This document shows, piece by piece, positions 40,517 through 49,136 of a stretch of DNA of 64,000 nucleotides. Location: NCBI RefSeq assembly GCF_025995235.1, contig NZ_BAPT01000041.1, positions 19,223 through 83,222 of the forward strand, given 5' to 3'. Origin of the DNA: Ameyamaea chiangmaiensis (GTDB taxonomy: Bacteria > Pseudomonadota > Alphaproteobacteria > Acetobacterales > Acetobacteraceae). The position numbers and the translations under genes were made by a program. How positions within the stretch are numbered: position 1 is the stretch's first letter; every line of letters begins with the position of its first letter. Below the pieces are notes generated by a model, which worked only from the letters and a program-made list of their open reading frames with translations, did no database searches and was not told the origin of the DNA.

Positions 40517-41530
40517 ATGATGCAGAGCTTTTCCGACACGCAGGGCCGCCACATCAGCTATCTCCGGGTGTCGGTGACGGACCGGTGCGACATGCGCTGC
40601 GTCTATTGCATGTCCGAGGACATGGTGTTCCTGCCGCGCGACGACGTGCTGAGCTTCGAGGAAATGGAGCGCCTCTGCGGCGTCTTCATCCGTTCTGGCG
40701 TGCGTCGGATGCGCATAACGGGCGGCGAGCCGCTGGTGCGCCGTGACGTGCTCGGTTTCTTTACGTCATTAGGCACATGGCTGGGCCGACCGGCCGGGCA
40801 ACCGGGACTTGATGAACTGACTCTGACGACCAACGGATCGCTTCTCGCGGAGTATGCTGATGGGCTGCGGCGCGCCGGGGTGCGCCGGGTGAACGTCAGT
40901 CTGGATTCGCTCGATCCGGCGCGGTTTGCGGCGGTCACACGCCGGGGGAAACTCGACAAGACGCTTGCGGGCGTGAAGGCCGCGCGGGCGGCGGGCCTGG
41001 ACGTACGCATCAACACGGTTGCCATGGCGGGCGTCAATGATGACGAATTCGATGACCTGATCCGATGGTGCGGTGAGGTTGGCACCGATCTGTGTCTGAT
41101 CGAGACGATGCCCATGGGGAACGTCGGCGAAGACCGGGCCGAACGCTACTTGCCGCTGTCGCGGGTGCGCACGGACCTCGCACGGCGCTGGACGCTGGAG
41201 CCGGTTGCGCACCGGACCGGCGGTCCCGCGCGCTACGTCCGGATCGCGGAGACAGGGCGACGGCTGGGCTTCATCACACCGATGACGCATAATTTCTGCG
41301 ACACGTGCAATCGTGTGCGGCTGTCGTGCACCGGCACGCTCTACACCTGTCTGGGGCAGGAGGATCAGTGCGATCTGCGTGGGCCGCTGCGGGACGGGGC
41401 GACTGACACGATGTTGACCCGTCTGATCGCCGATGCCGTGGCGCGCAAGCGGAAAGGCCATGATTTCCTGATCGACCCGGCGGTGCGTGAACGCGGGCCC
41501 GCTCGCCTGATGAGTGTGACCGGCGGGTGA
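40517..41530 (+). CDS. moaA: GTP 3',8-cyclase (molybdenum cofactor step 1)
   Basis: Radical-SAM enzyme that with MoaC converts GTP to cyclic pyranopterin monophosphate. The N-terminal [4Fe-4S] motif is CDMRCVYC (Cys24, Cys28, Cys31). The C-terminal cluster is FCDTCNRVRLSCTG plus a later Cys in YTCLG, and the chain ends in the conserved GG. 337 residues from ATG 40517; GTG 40508 would add three. No other moa or mob gene is in the window. Confidence 0.95.
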   Translation: MMQSFSDTQGRHISYLRVSVTDRCDMRCVYCMSEDMVFLPRDDVLSFEEMERLCGVFIRSGVRRMRITGGEPLVRRDVLGFFTSLGTWLGRPAGQPGLDELTLTTNGSLLAEYADGLRRAGVRRVNVSLDSLDPARFAAVTRRGKLDKTLAGVKAARAAGLDVRINTVAMAGVNDDEFDDLIRWCGEVGTDLCLIETMPMGNVGEDRAERYLPLSRVRTDLARRWTLEPVAHRTGGPARYVRIAETGRRLGFITPMTHNFCDTCNRVRLSCTGTLYTCLGQEDQCDLRGPLRDGATDTMLTRLIADAVARKRKGHDFLIDPAVRERGPARLMSVTGG

Positions 41531-41576
41531 CGGACTCTTATCGGAACGAATGATTTAAAATCAATATATTATGACA
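41531..41576. other. AT-rich spacer between moaA and the methyltransferase
   Basis: 46 bp of conspicuously AT-rich sequence in a GC-rich region, containing the inverted repeat TGATTTAAAATCA (41551-41563). It sits where two genes converge; it has no GC stem plus T run, so it is not a typical terminator. Confidence 0.4.
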
Positions 41577-42449
41577 TTATTCTGAGTTTTTACGTTCACT
41601 ATTCCCCGCCGAGAGAGCATCCTCCAGCGAGACGGTGAAGGCGCCGGGCGCGAGAGGTCTGGGCTGGTCGGCGGACGGCGCCCAGCCGGTCATCATCGCG
41701 AGGTGCAGCGGCATCGCGAACGTGCCGTCACTCTGAAGACGCATGACCGCCGTCGGGAACAGGGCGTGTGGCACGGACCGCCGGTCCCGTACGACAAGCG
41801 CATTGGTCTCGCCGGCGGCGCGAAGATCGCGCAAGAGTGCCAGTCCGGTCTGATATTCCAGCATGAGCGTTTCCGCGTCCGCGACCGGCAGGGCAAAGCG
41901 TGCCCGTTGCAGGAGGCCCGCGCAGTCGCGCAACTCCGGAAAGGGGGACACACGGGCCGAGGCCCCGCCGCGCAGTTCCACTTCCGCCTCCATAAGCGTC
42001 GCACGCAGCGGCGCCAGGGTGGGCAGTACCGGCATGCTGGCGAGAAACAGTCCGTCCGGACACAAGGCATGGCGGATCTGGACCAGTGCGCCAGGCAGGT
42101 CGTTGACCCAGTGCAACGACAGATTGGCGATCACAAGGTCGAAACTGTTCGGCCCGAACGGCAGGGCTTCCTCGTCCGCGCAGACGCATGGGCCGCCCGA
42201 CAGACGCGCCATGGCCGGCGAGAGATCGCACGAGATGACGTCGATACCGCGGGCGCGCAAGCGTGGCGCGACCACACCGCGACCGCCGATATCGAGTGCT
42301 CGGGTGAAGCGTCGGGTGGTGTCGTCCAGCCGTTCAAGCAGGCGTTCGGCTGCCTCGTCCAGGATCGGTTCGACCGCACCTATGGTGCGCGCCGCCCGTT
42401 CGCGGTGTATCCTGACCGCCCGCCGATCGAATATCGTGTTGTCTTCCAT
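41577..42449 (-). CDS. SAM-dependent methyltransferase, BioC/NDUFAF5-like
   Basis: 290 residues from ATG 42449. It starts with MEDNTIFDRRAVRIHRERAA, the N-terminal pattern of the alphaproteobacterial NDUFAF5/BioC-like group, then motif I ALDIGGRG (51-58), LPFGPNSFDLVIANLSLHWVNDLPG and a C-terminal helical lid. NDUFAF5 homologues act in complex I assembly; BioC starts biotin synthesis. The bio genes at the right edge are over 19 kb away, so a complex I-linked role is somewhat more likely. Divergent from comF, 53 bp apart. Confidence 0.8.
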   Translation of the reverse strand: MEDNTIFDRRAVRIHRERAARTIGAVEPILDEAAERLLERLDDTTRRFTRALDIGGRGVVAPRLRARGIDVISCDLSPAMARLSGGPCVCADEEALPFGPNSFDLVIANLSLHWVNDLPGALVQIRHALCPDGLFLASMPVLPTLAPLRATLMEAEVELRGGASARVSPFPELRDCAGLLQRARFALPVADAETLMLEYQTGLALLRDLRAAGETNALVVRDRRSVPHALFPTAVMRLQSDGTFAMPLHLAMMTGWAPSADQPRPLAPGAFTVSLEDALSAGNSERKNSE

Positions 42450-42502
42450 AGTCACGGATGTGCGCCCTTGATGCGAGCCTGCCAAGCCCTCGGTCCGACG
42501 GC

Positions 42503-43312
42503 ATGAGTGCTGTCCAACGCATACGCCGCGTGTGTCTGGCGGCCCTCGATCTTCTGCTGCCGCCGCATTGCACTGGGTGCGGTGCGGAGGTGATGGCGCA
42601 TGATACGTTCTGCGCCGACTGCTTTGGGCAGATCGAGATCGTGCACACGCCGTATTGCGTTCGATGCGGCGTGCCGGTGCCGGCTGCCGGTTTTCTTAAT
42701 GGCGCGAAGACGTGCGCGCGCTGCGCGTTGCGGCCGCCGCCCTGGACCGCCGCGCGGGCAGCCTTCGTGTATAACGAGCGGTCACGCGACCTGATCCTTC
42801 CGTTGAAATACGCAGACCGAACGACCAACGCGTCCGTGCTGGGCACGTTCATGAGGCGCATCGGCGCCGACCTGTTGCATGACGCGGATCTTCTTGTGCC
42901 CGTGCCGCTTCATCGGGCGCGACTGCGACACAGACGCTACAATCAGGCGGCTCTTCTTGCCCGGGCCGTGGGCCGGCGAAGCGGGGTGCCCCTTATGGTG
43001 GATGCGCTGGTCCGGACGCGTTCGACCACGCCGCTGGCGGGCCTGGGGGCAGAGGCGCGGGCGCGGGCGGTTGCGTCCAGCATTGCGGTGCGGGAGTCCC
43101 GGCGCCATCACGTCCGCGACAGGGCGATCGTGCTGGTGGACGACGTGCTGACGACGGGCGCGACAGCCGGCGAGTGTGCGCGCGCCCTTCTGGCGGCGGG
43201 TGCGGCGCGCGTCGATCTATTGGTCGCAGCGCGCACGACCTGGTCCGAGCGCGAAGATATTTCCACGCCCGATATTGAAAATCGGAATTTTGCCGTGACA
43301 TTAACCCACTGA
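42503..43312 (+). CDS. ComF family phosphoribosyltransferase-like protein
   Basis: 269 residues. The N-terminal zinc-ribbon part has CTGCGAEV, FCADCF, YCVRCG and CARC cysteine pairs; the C-terminal half is a phosphoribosyltransferase fold with the PRPP motif IVLVDDVLTTGATAGE. ComF is required for DNA uptake in competent bacteria, but most proteobacterial homologues are of unknown role. Start ATG 42503. The operon continues with grxC, DUF1178 and DUF2147 on the same strand with short gaps. Confidence 0.88.
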   Translation: MSAVQRIRRVCLAALDLLLPPHCTGCGAEVMAHDTFCADCFGQIEIVHTPYCVRCGVPVPAAGFLNGAKTCARCALRPPPWTAARAAFVYNERSRDLILPLKYADRTTNASVLGTFMRRIGADLLHDADLLVPVPLHRARLRHRRYNQAALLARAVGRRSGVPLMVDALVRTRSTTPLAGLGAEARARAVASSIAVRESRRHHVRDRAIVLVDDVLTTGATAGECARALLAAGAARVDLLVAARTTWSEREDISTPDIENRNFAVTLTH

Positions 43313-43355
43313 GATACATCATGTGTCGGCCGTTGTGGGTCGGTGTGGAGAGAGA

Positions 43356-43616
43356 ATGCCCAAGATCGAGGTTTATACCCAGCCGGGTTGCCCGTACTGC
43401 GTGCGTGCCGTTCGTCTTCTGTCGTCCAAGGGCGTCCCGTTCGAGGAGATCACGGCCCTGCACGGCACGGCCGAGCGCACCGCCGCACGCGAGCGTTCCG
43501 GCGGCCGCACGACGGTGCCGCAGGTTTTTATCGATGGACGGTCGATCGGCGGGTGCGACGACCTGATGGCTCTCGAGCGCAGCGGGCAGCTTGATCCACT
43601 GCTTCAGGTGGCCTGA
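43356..43616 (+). CDS. grxC: Glutaredoxin 3
   Basis: 86-residue dithiol glutaredoxin: CPYC active site (Cys12, Cys15), TVPQVFIDGRSIGGCDDL with the cis-Pro and glutathione-binding residues. Reduces disulfides and glutathionylated proteins. ATG 43356 follows GGAGAGAGA and matches the family N-terminus. It lies between comF and DUF1178, an arrangement common in alphaproteobacteria. Confidence 0.94.
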   Translation: MPKIEVYTQPGCPYCVRAVRLLSSKGVPFEEITALHGTAERTAARERSGGRTTVPQVFIDGRSIGGCDDLMALERSGQLDPLLQVA

Positions 43617-43639
43617 GGCCGGTTCGTCGGGAGCGACAG

Positions 43640-44095
43640 GTGATCTGTTATCGTCTTGCATGCGCCAGGGACCACACGTTCGAAGGATGGTTTCGCGACA
43701 GCGCCGCCTTTGAGTCGCAGGCGCGCATGGGGTTGGTGACGTGTCCGCAGTGTGGCGAGACGCGCGTGGATCGGGCATTGATGGCGCCGGCCGTGCACAC
43801 GCGGGGCGAATCGCCGAAGGGCGCCCCCGTGGCTGAAGAGAGCGCCGCGCCACAGGCGACAGCCCCCGCGCTTCCGGACGCAGTGCGTGCCGCCCTCATG
43901 CGCGCGCGTGCAGAGATCGAGCGGACGTGCGAGGATGTCGGTGACGGATTTGCCGAAGAGATGGTTCGGATGCACCGCGGCGACCGTGAGCGTCGCGGCG
44001 TCTATGGCCAGACGACGGCTGAGGAGCGAGAGGCGTTGCATGACGAAGGAATCGAATTCGGCGTGCTTCCCTGGCTTCCGCGTGCGGACGGTTGA
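43640..44095 (+). CDS. DUF1178 family protein
   Basis: 151 residues from GTG 43640. The family pattern MICYRLAC..HTFEGWF followed by the CPQC knuckle (Cys35, Cys38) is present, with the C-terminal segment YGQTTAEEREALHDEGIEFGVLPWLP. Between them is a low-complexity Ala/Pro stretch. Possibly metal-binding; function unknown. The 3' end overlaps the following DUF2147 gene by 56 bases if that gene starts at 44040. Confidence 0.88.
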   Translation: MICYRLACARDHTFEGWFRDSAAFESQARMGLVTCPQCGETRVDRALMAPAVHTRGESPKGAPVAEESAAPQATAPALPDAVRAALMRARAEIERTCEDVGDGFAEEMVRMHRGDRERRGVYGQTTAEEREALHDEGIEFGVLPWLPRADG

Positions 44096-44561
44096 CGCAC
44101 GGCGCCCGCCGCGGCGGCTGCACGTTATCGCCCTGTGCGGCGTTCTTCTTGGCGCGGCCGCCGGACTCGTCGGGCCGGCCCGCGCGGCCGAGATCCCCGA
44201 ACTCGGGCTATGGCTTTCGCAGGACCACGACGGCGTCTTTTCGATTGCCCGGTGCGGCACGCAGTTGTGCGGCCGGCTGGTGGGGATGCGCTACACGGGC
44301 GAGATGCCGCGCGACGTCAATCATAACCCCGAGTGCAACATTCAGATGCTGACCGGGTTTGAACCCACCAATGATGACGACAAGGCTTGGGAGGGACGGA
44401 TTCTCGATCCCGACAGTGGCCATGTCTATCACGCGCGGATCTGGACCCCGAAGGACGGGATCCTGAAGCTGCGTGGCTATATCGGTATTCCGCTGTTCGG
44501 CGAGACGCAGACCTGGACACGGTTCACGGGTGCCATCGGTCCAGAGTGCAAGTTGCGCTGA
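44040..44561 (+). CDS. DUF2147 family exported protein
   Basis: Secreted protein of about 120 mature residues. The C-terminal domain has the DUF2147 pattern ELGLWLSQDHDGVFSIARCG, LCGRLVGMRY, WEGRILDPDSGHVYHARI, LKLRGYIGIPLFGETQTWTR. Two starts are possible: ATG 44040, which has an AGAGG ribosome-binding site but a long cytosolic lead, and GTG 44082, which gives a textbook signal peptide (RRPPRRLHVIALCGVLLGAAAG) but no good site. Function of the family is unknown. Confidence 0.85.
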   Translation: MTKESNSACFPGFRVRTVDARRPPRRLHVIALCGVLLGAAAGLVGPARAAEIPELGLWLSQDHDGVFSIARCGTQLCGRLVGMRYTGEMPRDVNHNPECNIQMLTGFEPTNDDDKAWEGRILDPDSGHVYHARIWTPKDGILKLRGYIGIPLFGETQTWTRFTGAIGPECKLR

Positions 44562-44571
44562 TCGGCGCTAG

Positions 44572-44615
44572 ACTCGCAAGAGTCCGACATAAGGGACCTG
44601 CCGCCATAAGGCGGG
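44572..44615 (+). other. Two small hairpins in the lactonase leader
   Basis: GACTC-GCAA-GAGTC (44572-44585) and CCGCC-ATAA-GGCGG (44602-44615) are two perfect 5-bp stems in the 81-bp spacer before the lactonase. Neither has a T run. They may stabilise the mRNA or end the upstream transcript. Confidence 0.3.
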
Positions 44616-44642
44616 CCCGATAAACAAGGAGACGTCGTTTCC

Positions 44643-45935
44643 ATGACCGCACGCAGCCTGCTTTCCCGTCGCCGCTTCGGACTTGGCGCTTTTGGCGCCG
44701 GTGCGCTGGGCACCCTGTCGATCACGCGCACGGCGTTTGGCGCGCCCACGCTGGACAGCGGAACCGGCGAGAACTCCGGGCTGGGCCCGCTGCCCGCCAA
44801 GGGACCGCGTATCCTGTGTTATGTCGGCGGCTACACCAAGCACGCGCCCCCCGGTGGCGCGGGGAACGGGCAGGGGATCGCAACCTATGAGCTCAACTTG
44901 GCGGACGGATCGCTGGTCCCGCGTTCGGTGTTTACCGACATCGCCAGCCCGTCTTTTATCACCCTCTCGCCCGATCATCGGTTCCTGTACGCGCTGAGCG
45001 AGATCGACGACTACAACGCCGGTCACGACGGCAGCGTGACGGCCTTTTCGATCGATCCCGCGACCGGGGCGTTGCGCAAGATCAACACGGTCTCGTCCGG
45101 CGGGTCGGTGCCGGCGCATCTTTCGGTCCACAAGAACGGGCGTTTCGTTCTGGTGGCCAATTACGTCGGGGGCTCGATCGCGGTACTGCCGATCAAGCCG
45201 GATGGCAGCCTTGGGGAAGCCACGGACGTCTACAAGGCGACCGGACCGAAGATGCCCGAGCGGGCGGCCGACAACCCGCCGGGCAATTTTGCGGTCAGCG
45301 ACCATTCCGGCTCGCACATGCACATGGTGCATTCCGATCCGTCGGGAAACTTCGTGCTGGCCGATGATGCCGGTCTGGATCGCGTCTATGTCTGGAAACT
45401 CAGCGACGATGGCAAGCTGGTTCCCGCGAAGACGCCGTTCATCACGGCCGAGCCGGGTTCGGCGCCGCGCCATTTTGCGTTCAGCCCCGATGGCCGGATT
45501 CTCTACAATCTCGGCGAACAGGACTCGCGCGTCGTGGTCTCGGACTTCGATCCGCAGACCGGCGAGATCAAACCCCGCCAAAGCGTCAGCACCGTCACCG
45601 AGCATTTCCGCGGATCGACGTTGGCCGCCGAAATTCTGGTCGGGCCCAAAGGCGACAAGCTGTATGTCAGTAACCGGTTGGGTGACTCGCTGGCGGTGTT
45701 TCATATCGCCGCCGACGGCAGCCTGACGCTGATCGAGGAAATCTGGATGCACGCCGATTACGGCCGCGCCCTGATGTTCGAGCCCACCGGGCGTTATCTG
45801 TTCTGCACCAACCAGCGCAGCGATTCGATCACGTCGTTCAAGGTCGATCCGGCGACCGGCAAGCTGTCGTTCACCTGGAAATTCACGCCGATCGGTAGCC
45901 CCACCACCATGGCGTTCGTCACGCTCAAGGCGTGA
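44643..45935 (+). CDS. Tat-exported lactonase of the YbhE/6-phosphogluconolactonase family
   Basis: 430 residues. The N-terminus SLLSRRRFGLGAFG is a twin-arginine signal (Arg9-Arg11 region), with likely cleavage near residue 33, so the product is exported folded. The rest is a seven-bladed beta-propeller (lactonase, YbhE type) with repeated FSIDPATGALRK, LSVHKNGRFVLVANY and FAFSPDGRILYNLGE blades. Cytosolic members hydrolyse 6-phosphogluconolactone; an exported one more plausibly acts on unphosphorylated sugar lactones made by periplasmic dehydrogenases. AAGGAG 12 bases before the ATG is the ribosome-binding site. Confidence 0.87.
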   Translation: MTARSLLSRRRFGLGAFGAGALGTLSITRTAFGAPTLDSGTGENSGLGPLPAKGPRILCYVGGYTKHAPPGGAGNGQGIATYELNLADGSLVPRSVFTDIASPSFITLSPDHRFLYALSEIDDYNAGHDGSVTAFSIDPATGALRKINTVSSGGSVPAHLSVHKNGRFVLVANYVGGSIAVLPIKPDGSLGEATDVYKATGPKMPERAADNPPGNFAVSDHSGSHMHMVHSDPSGNFVLADDAGLDRVYVWKLSDDGKLVPAKTPFITAEPGSAPRHFAFSPDGRILYNLGEQDSRVVVSDFDPQTGEIKPRQSVSTVTEHFRGSTLAAEILVGPKGDKLYVSNRLGDSLAVFHIAADGSLTLIEEIWMHADYGRALMFEPTGRYLFCTNQRSDSITSFKVDPATGKLSFTWKFTPIGSPTTMAFVTLKA

Positions 45936-45954
45936 CGACAGCCCGCGACGCATG

Positions 45955-46698
45955 TCAGTCGCGAGTCATGGCCGCGATGTAGTTAATGCCCAGATCGCGG
46001 CTCTCGCGCCAGGCCGGGGGACGCCAGGTCAGGCCGCGCACATCGATCGCACGCATGCCGGCCTGACGGGCGTAGGTCGCCAGTTCGGCCGGCGTGACGA
46101 ACTTGCGCCAGTCATGGGTGCCGCGCGGCAAAAGCCGGAGCACATATTCCGCGCCGAACTTGGCGATCGCCAGAGCCCGCACCGTTCGGTTCATGGTCGA
46201 GACGATTGCGCGGCCACCGGGCAGCAGAAGCTGGGCTATCATGGCCATGAAGGCGGCGGGATCGGTGACGTGCTCGATCACCTCAAAGGCCGTCACAGCG
46301 TCGAAGCGCTCGCCGCGCGCCAGCAGGTCTTCCGCACTGCCGCACTCATATCGGAGCGATCCGGCGTCTGGTCCCAGCGGACTGATGGCCAGATGGGCGC
46401 GGGCAGCCGCGATGGCATCGGCCGAGGCATCGATGCCGGTGACGTCGTGCCCGTGCGCGGCCAGAGCCTCGCTCGCCAGACCCGCGCCGCAGCCGAGATC
46501 GAGAACGCGCAACCGACCGCCTCGTGCTTCGGTCAGAGGTGTCAGGTGACGTTCCGTCCAAGCGATGCGCGGCCCGTTCATTGCGTGCAGGGGGCGCATT
46601 GGTCCGCGCGGATCCCACCACTGGGACGCGAGGGCGCTGAAACGCGCGATCTCGTCCGGGGCGACGGAACTGGGGGCGGGTGAGGCGGAAACGGACAT
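45955..46698 (-). CDS. ubiG: Ubiquinone biosynthesis O-methyltransferase
   Basis: SAM-dependent enzyme doing both O-methylations of ubiquinone synthesis. 247 residues with the UbiG N-terminal block FSALASQWWDPRGPMRPLHAMN, motif I LDLGCGAGLASE, VEHVTDPAAF and the late HDWRKFVTPAEL segment. Converges on the lactonase with a 19-bp gap; divergent from lysC. Confidence 0.95.
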   Translation of the reverse strand: MSVSASPAPSSVAPDEIARFSALASQWWDPRGPMRPLHAMNGPRIAWTERHLTPLTEARGGRLRVLDLGCGAGLASEALAAHGHDVTGIDASADAIAAARAHLAISPLGPDAGSLRYECGSAEDLLARGERFDAVTAFEVIEHVTDPAAFMAMIAQLLLPGGRAIVSTMNRTVRALAIAKFGAEYVLRLLPRGTHDWRKFVTPAELATYARQAGMRAIDVRGLTWRPPAWRESRDLGINYIAAMTRD

Positions 46699-46814
46699 GA
46701 AGGCTGGAACTCCGGGCGAAATGCTGGACGGAAATGCCGCGCGGGTCTATGTGACGCGGCTTGCCGCGCCGCGCAATGGACGCATGCCGGAAAACCGAGT
46801 GGAGAGTGAGTGCG

Positions 46815-48068
46815 ATGTCTCGCCGTGTGCCGCGGATTGTGATGAAGTTCGGTGGAACGTCGGTGGCGGACCTCGATCGCATCCGGGCCGTTGCCGCGCG
46901 GGTCAAGCAGCAGGTCGATGCGGGGGCGGAAGTCGCTGTCGTGGTGTCGGCCATGTCCGGGGTCACGAACCAGCTGGTGGGATACTGCCAGTCGCTGTCG
47001 CCGCTGCATGACGCGCGCGAATATGATGCCGTGGTGGCGACGGGCGAGCAGGTTACGAGTGGCCTTCTGGCGATCGCGCTGCAGGGGCTGGGCGTCGATG
47101 CCCGCTCGTGGCACGGCTGGCAGATCCCCATTCGTACGGACGACGCGCATGGCAAGGCGCGTATCGAGGGCATCGCCGGCGAGACGCTGATCGAACAGAT
47201 GCAGGCGGGGATCGTGCCGGTCGTGGCCGGGTTTCAGGGTGTTGGACCGGACAATCGCGTCACGACGCTGGGGCGCGGCGGTTCGGACACGTCGGCGGTT
47301 GCGATCGCGGCGGCCGTGCGCGCGGATCGCTGCGATATCTATACCGATGTGGACGGGATCTACACGACCGATCCGCGCATCGTTGCGAAGGCGCGCAAGC
47401 TCGATAAGATCGCGTATGAAGAGATGCTGGAGCTCGCGTCGGTGGGGGCGAAGGTCCTGCAGACGCGCAGTGTCGAACTGGCCATGAAAGAGCGCGTTCG
47501 CGTTCAGGTTCTGTCGAGTTTTACCGATGGCGGCGCGCCGGAGGAAGGATCCCTGCCGGGATCGCTAGTGGTGGACGAGGACGAGATCGTGGAAAAGGAA
47601 CTGGTGGCCGGTATCGCGTATTCGCGCGACGAGGCAAAGATTTCGGTGCGTCATGTGCCCGATCGCCCCGGTATCGCGGCCGCGATCTTCGGTCCGTTGA
47701 CGGCCGCCAACGTGAACGTCGACATGATCGTGCAGAGCACGGGTGCCGATGGCCTGACCAACATGACCTTCACGGTGGGCAAGGCCGATTTCGCCCGCGC
47801 CAAGCAGGTGCTGGAAGACGCACGGGACGAGATTCAGTACGGCGAACTGCAGACCGACAGCGACGTGGTGAAGATCAGCGTGGTCGGGATCGGCATGCGT
47901 TCGCACGCGGGTGTCGCCGCGACCATGTTCCGCACCCTGTCGGAGCGGTCGATCAACATCCAGGTGATTTCGACCAGCGAGATCAAGGTCTCGGTCCTGG
48001 TGGCGTCCGAATACACGGAACTGGCGGTCCGCGCCTTGCACGCGGCCTACGGTCTGGACGCGGCCTGA
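46815..48068 (+). CDS. lysC: Aspartate kinase
   Basis: First enzyme of the lysine/threonine/methionine pathway, phosphorylating aspartate. 417 residues: kinase domain with VMKFGGTSVADL near the N-terminus, TLGRGGSDTSAVAIA and TDVDGIYTTDPRI, then two ACT regulatory domains (about 270-340 and 350-417, with ISVVGIGMRSHAGVA). ATG 46815 is favoured over an upstream frame. It is expected to be feedback-regulated by lysine and/or threonine; no lysine riboswitch is seen upstream. The next gene begins 3 bp after the stop. Confidence 0.96.
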   Translation: MSRRVPRIVMKFGGTSVADLDRIRAVAARVKQQVDAGAEVAVVVSAMSGVTNQLVGYCQSLSPLHDAREYDAVVATGEQVTSGLLAIALQGLGVDARSWHGWQIPIRTDDAHGKARIEGIAGETLIEQMQAGIVPVVAGFQGVGPDNRVTTLGRGGSDTSAVAIAAAVRADRCDIYTDVDGIYTTDPRIVAKARKLDKIAYEEMLELASVGAKVLQTRSVELAMKERVRVQVLSSFTDGGAPEEGSLPGSLVVDEDEIVEKELVAGIAYSRDEAKISVRHVPDRPGIAAAIFGPLTAANVNVDMIVQSTGADGLTNMTFTVGKADFARAKQVLEDARDEIQYGELQTDSDVVKISVVGIGMRSHAGVAATMFRTLSERSINIQVISTSEIKVSVLVASEYTELAVRALHAAYGLDAA

Positions 48069-48071
48069 ACC

Positions 48072-49136
48072 GTGGACGCGACGACAAACGCCATGGCCCC
48101 TGACGTCCACGACCGCGGGCGCGCCGAACTGGACGCTCTGTGGGCACGTGGGCGCGACTTTCTCGGCAGTCGCTATGCGCTGCTGGGTGGCGCGATGTCC
48201 TGGGTAAGCGAGCGCAACCTTGTGGCCGCGATTTCCAACGCGGGCGGTTTTGGCGTGATCGCGTGCGGCGCGATGGACCCTGACCGTCTGGCCGCGGAAA
48301 TCGCCGGAACACAGGCCCTGACCCAGCGGCCGTTCGGCGTCAATCTGATCACCATGCACCCGCAGCTCGATGATCTGGTGCGCGTGTGTCTCGAGGCGAA
48401 GGTCGGGCATATCGTGCTGGCGGGCGGCATTCCGTCGTCGGCCACGATCCGCGCGATCCGCGACGGTGGGGCGCGCGTCGTGGCGTTCGCCCCGGCGCTG
48501 GTGCTGGCCAAACGGCTGATCAAGTCGGGGGCCGAGGCCCTTGTCATCGAGGGGTCGGAGGCGGGTGGCCATGTCGGGCCGGTGTCGCTGACGGTTCTGG
48601 CACAGGAGATCCTGCCGCATATCCACGATGTTCCGGTGTTCGTCGCCGGTGGTCTGGCGCGTGGCGACGCGATCGTGTCTTATCTGGAACAGGGGGCGGC
48701 GGGCGCGCAGCTTGGCACGCGTTTTGCTGCATCGGTCGAGAGTATCGCGCATGAGAGATTCAAGGCCGCTTTCGTGCGCGGCAATGCCCGCGATGCCGTA
48801 ACGTCGGTGCAGCTGGACGAACGCTTTCCCGTCATTCCGGTGCGTGGATTGGCCAATGCCGGCAGTCGCGCGTTCCTGGCCCATCAGGCCGACGTCGTCC
48901 GACAGTTCCATGACGGAACACTGTCGAAAGACGAGGCGCAGCTGTCGATCGAGCATTTCTGGGCCGGTGCCCTTCGCCGTGCGGTGATCGACGGGGACGT
49001 CGAGCATGGCTCGGTCATGGCGGGCCAGTCGGTGGGCATGGTAAAGAGTGTTCAGCCGATCGCCGAGATCATCGACGATCTGGTCGAACAGGCGATCGCG
49101 GCAATTGTGAAGTGGCAGCAACGAACGGAACGTTAA
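48072..49136 (+). CDS. Nitronate monooxygenase family flavoprotein
   Basis: 354 residues, GTG start. TIM-barrel FMN enzyme of the NMO/FabK group: YALLGGAMSWVSERNLVAAISNAGGFG, GSEAGGHVG (catalytic-His region), VFVAGGLARGDAIVSYLEQGAAGAQLGTRF. Oxidises alkyl nitronates in characterised members; many homologues have no known physiological substrate. Gap of 3 bp from lysC, and the TAATG junction overlaps the RodZ-like gene, so lysC, this gene and the RodZ-like gene are probably one operon. Confidence 0.87.
   Translation: MDATTNAMAPDVHDRGRAELDALWARGRDFLGSRYALLGGAMSWVSERNLVAAISNAGGFGVIACGAMDPDRLAAEIAGTQALTQRPFGVNLITMHPQLDDLVRVCLEAKVGHIVLAGGIPSSATIRAIRDGGARVVAFAPALVLAKRLIKSGAEALVIEGSEAGGHVGPVSLTVLAQEILPHIHDVPVFVAGGLARGDAIVSYLEQGAAGAQLGTRFAASVESIAHERFKAAFVRGNARDAVTSVQLDERFPVIPVRGLANAGSRAFLAHQADVVRQFHDGTLSKDEAQLSIEHFWAGALRRAVIDGDVEHGSVMAGQSVGMVKSVQPIAEIIDDLVEQAIAAIVKWQQRTER

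Noticed and set aside
41577..42449. Calling the methyltransferase bioC of the biotin pathway
   Set aside because: It is more than 19 kb from bioA/bioF, and its N-terminus fits the NDUFAF5-like alphaproteobacterial group at least as well, so no symbol was assigned.
46699..46814. Lysine riboswitch upstream of lysC
   Set aside because: The 116-bp spacer is far too short for the lysine aptamer and shows no five-way junction pattern.
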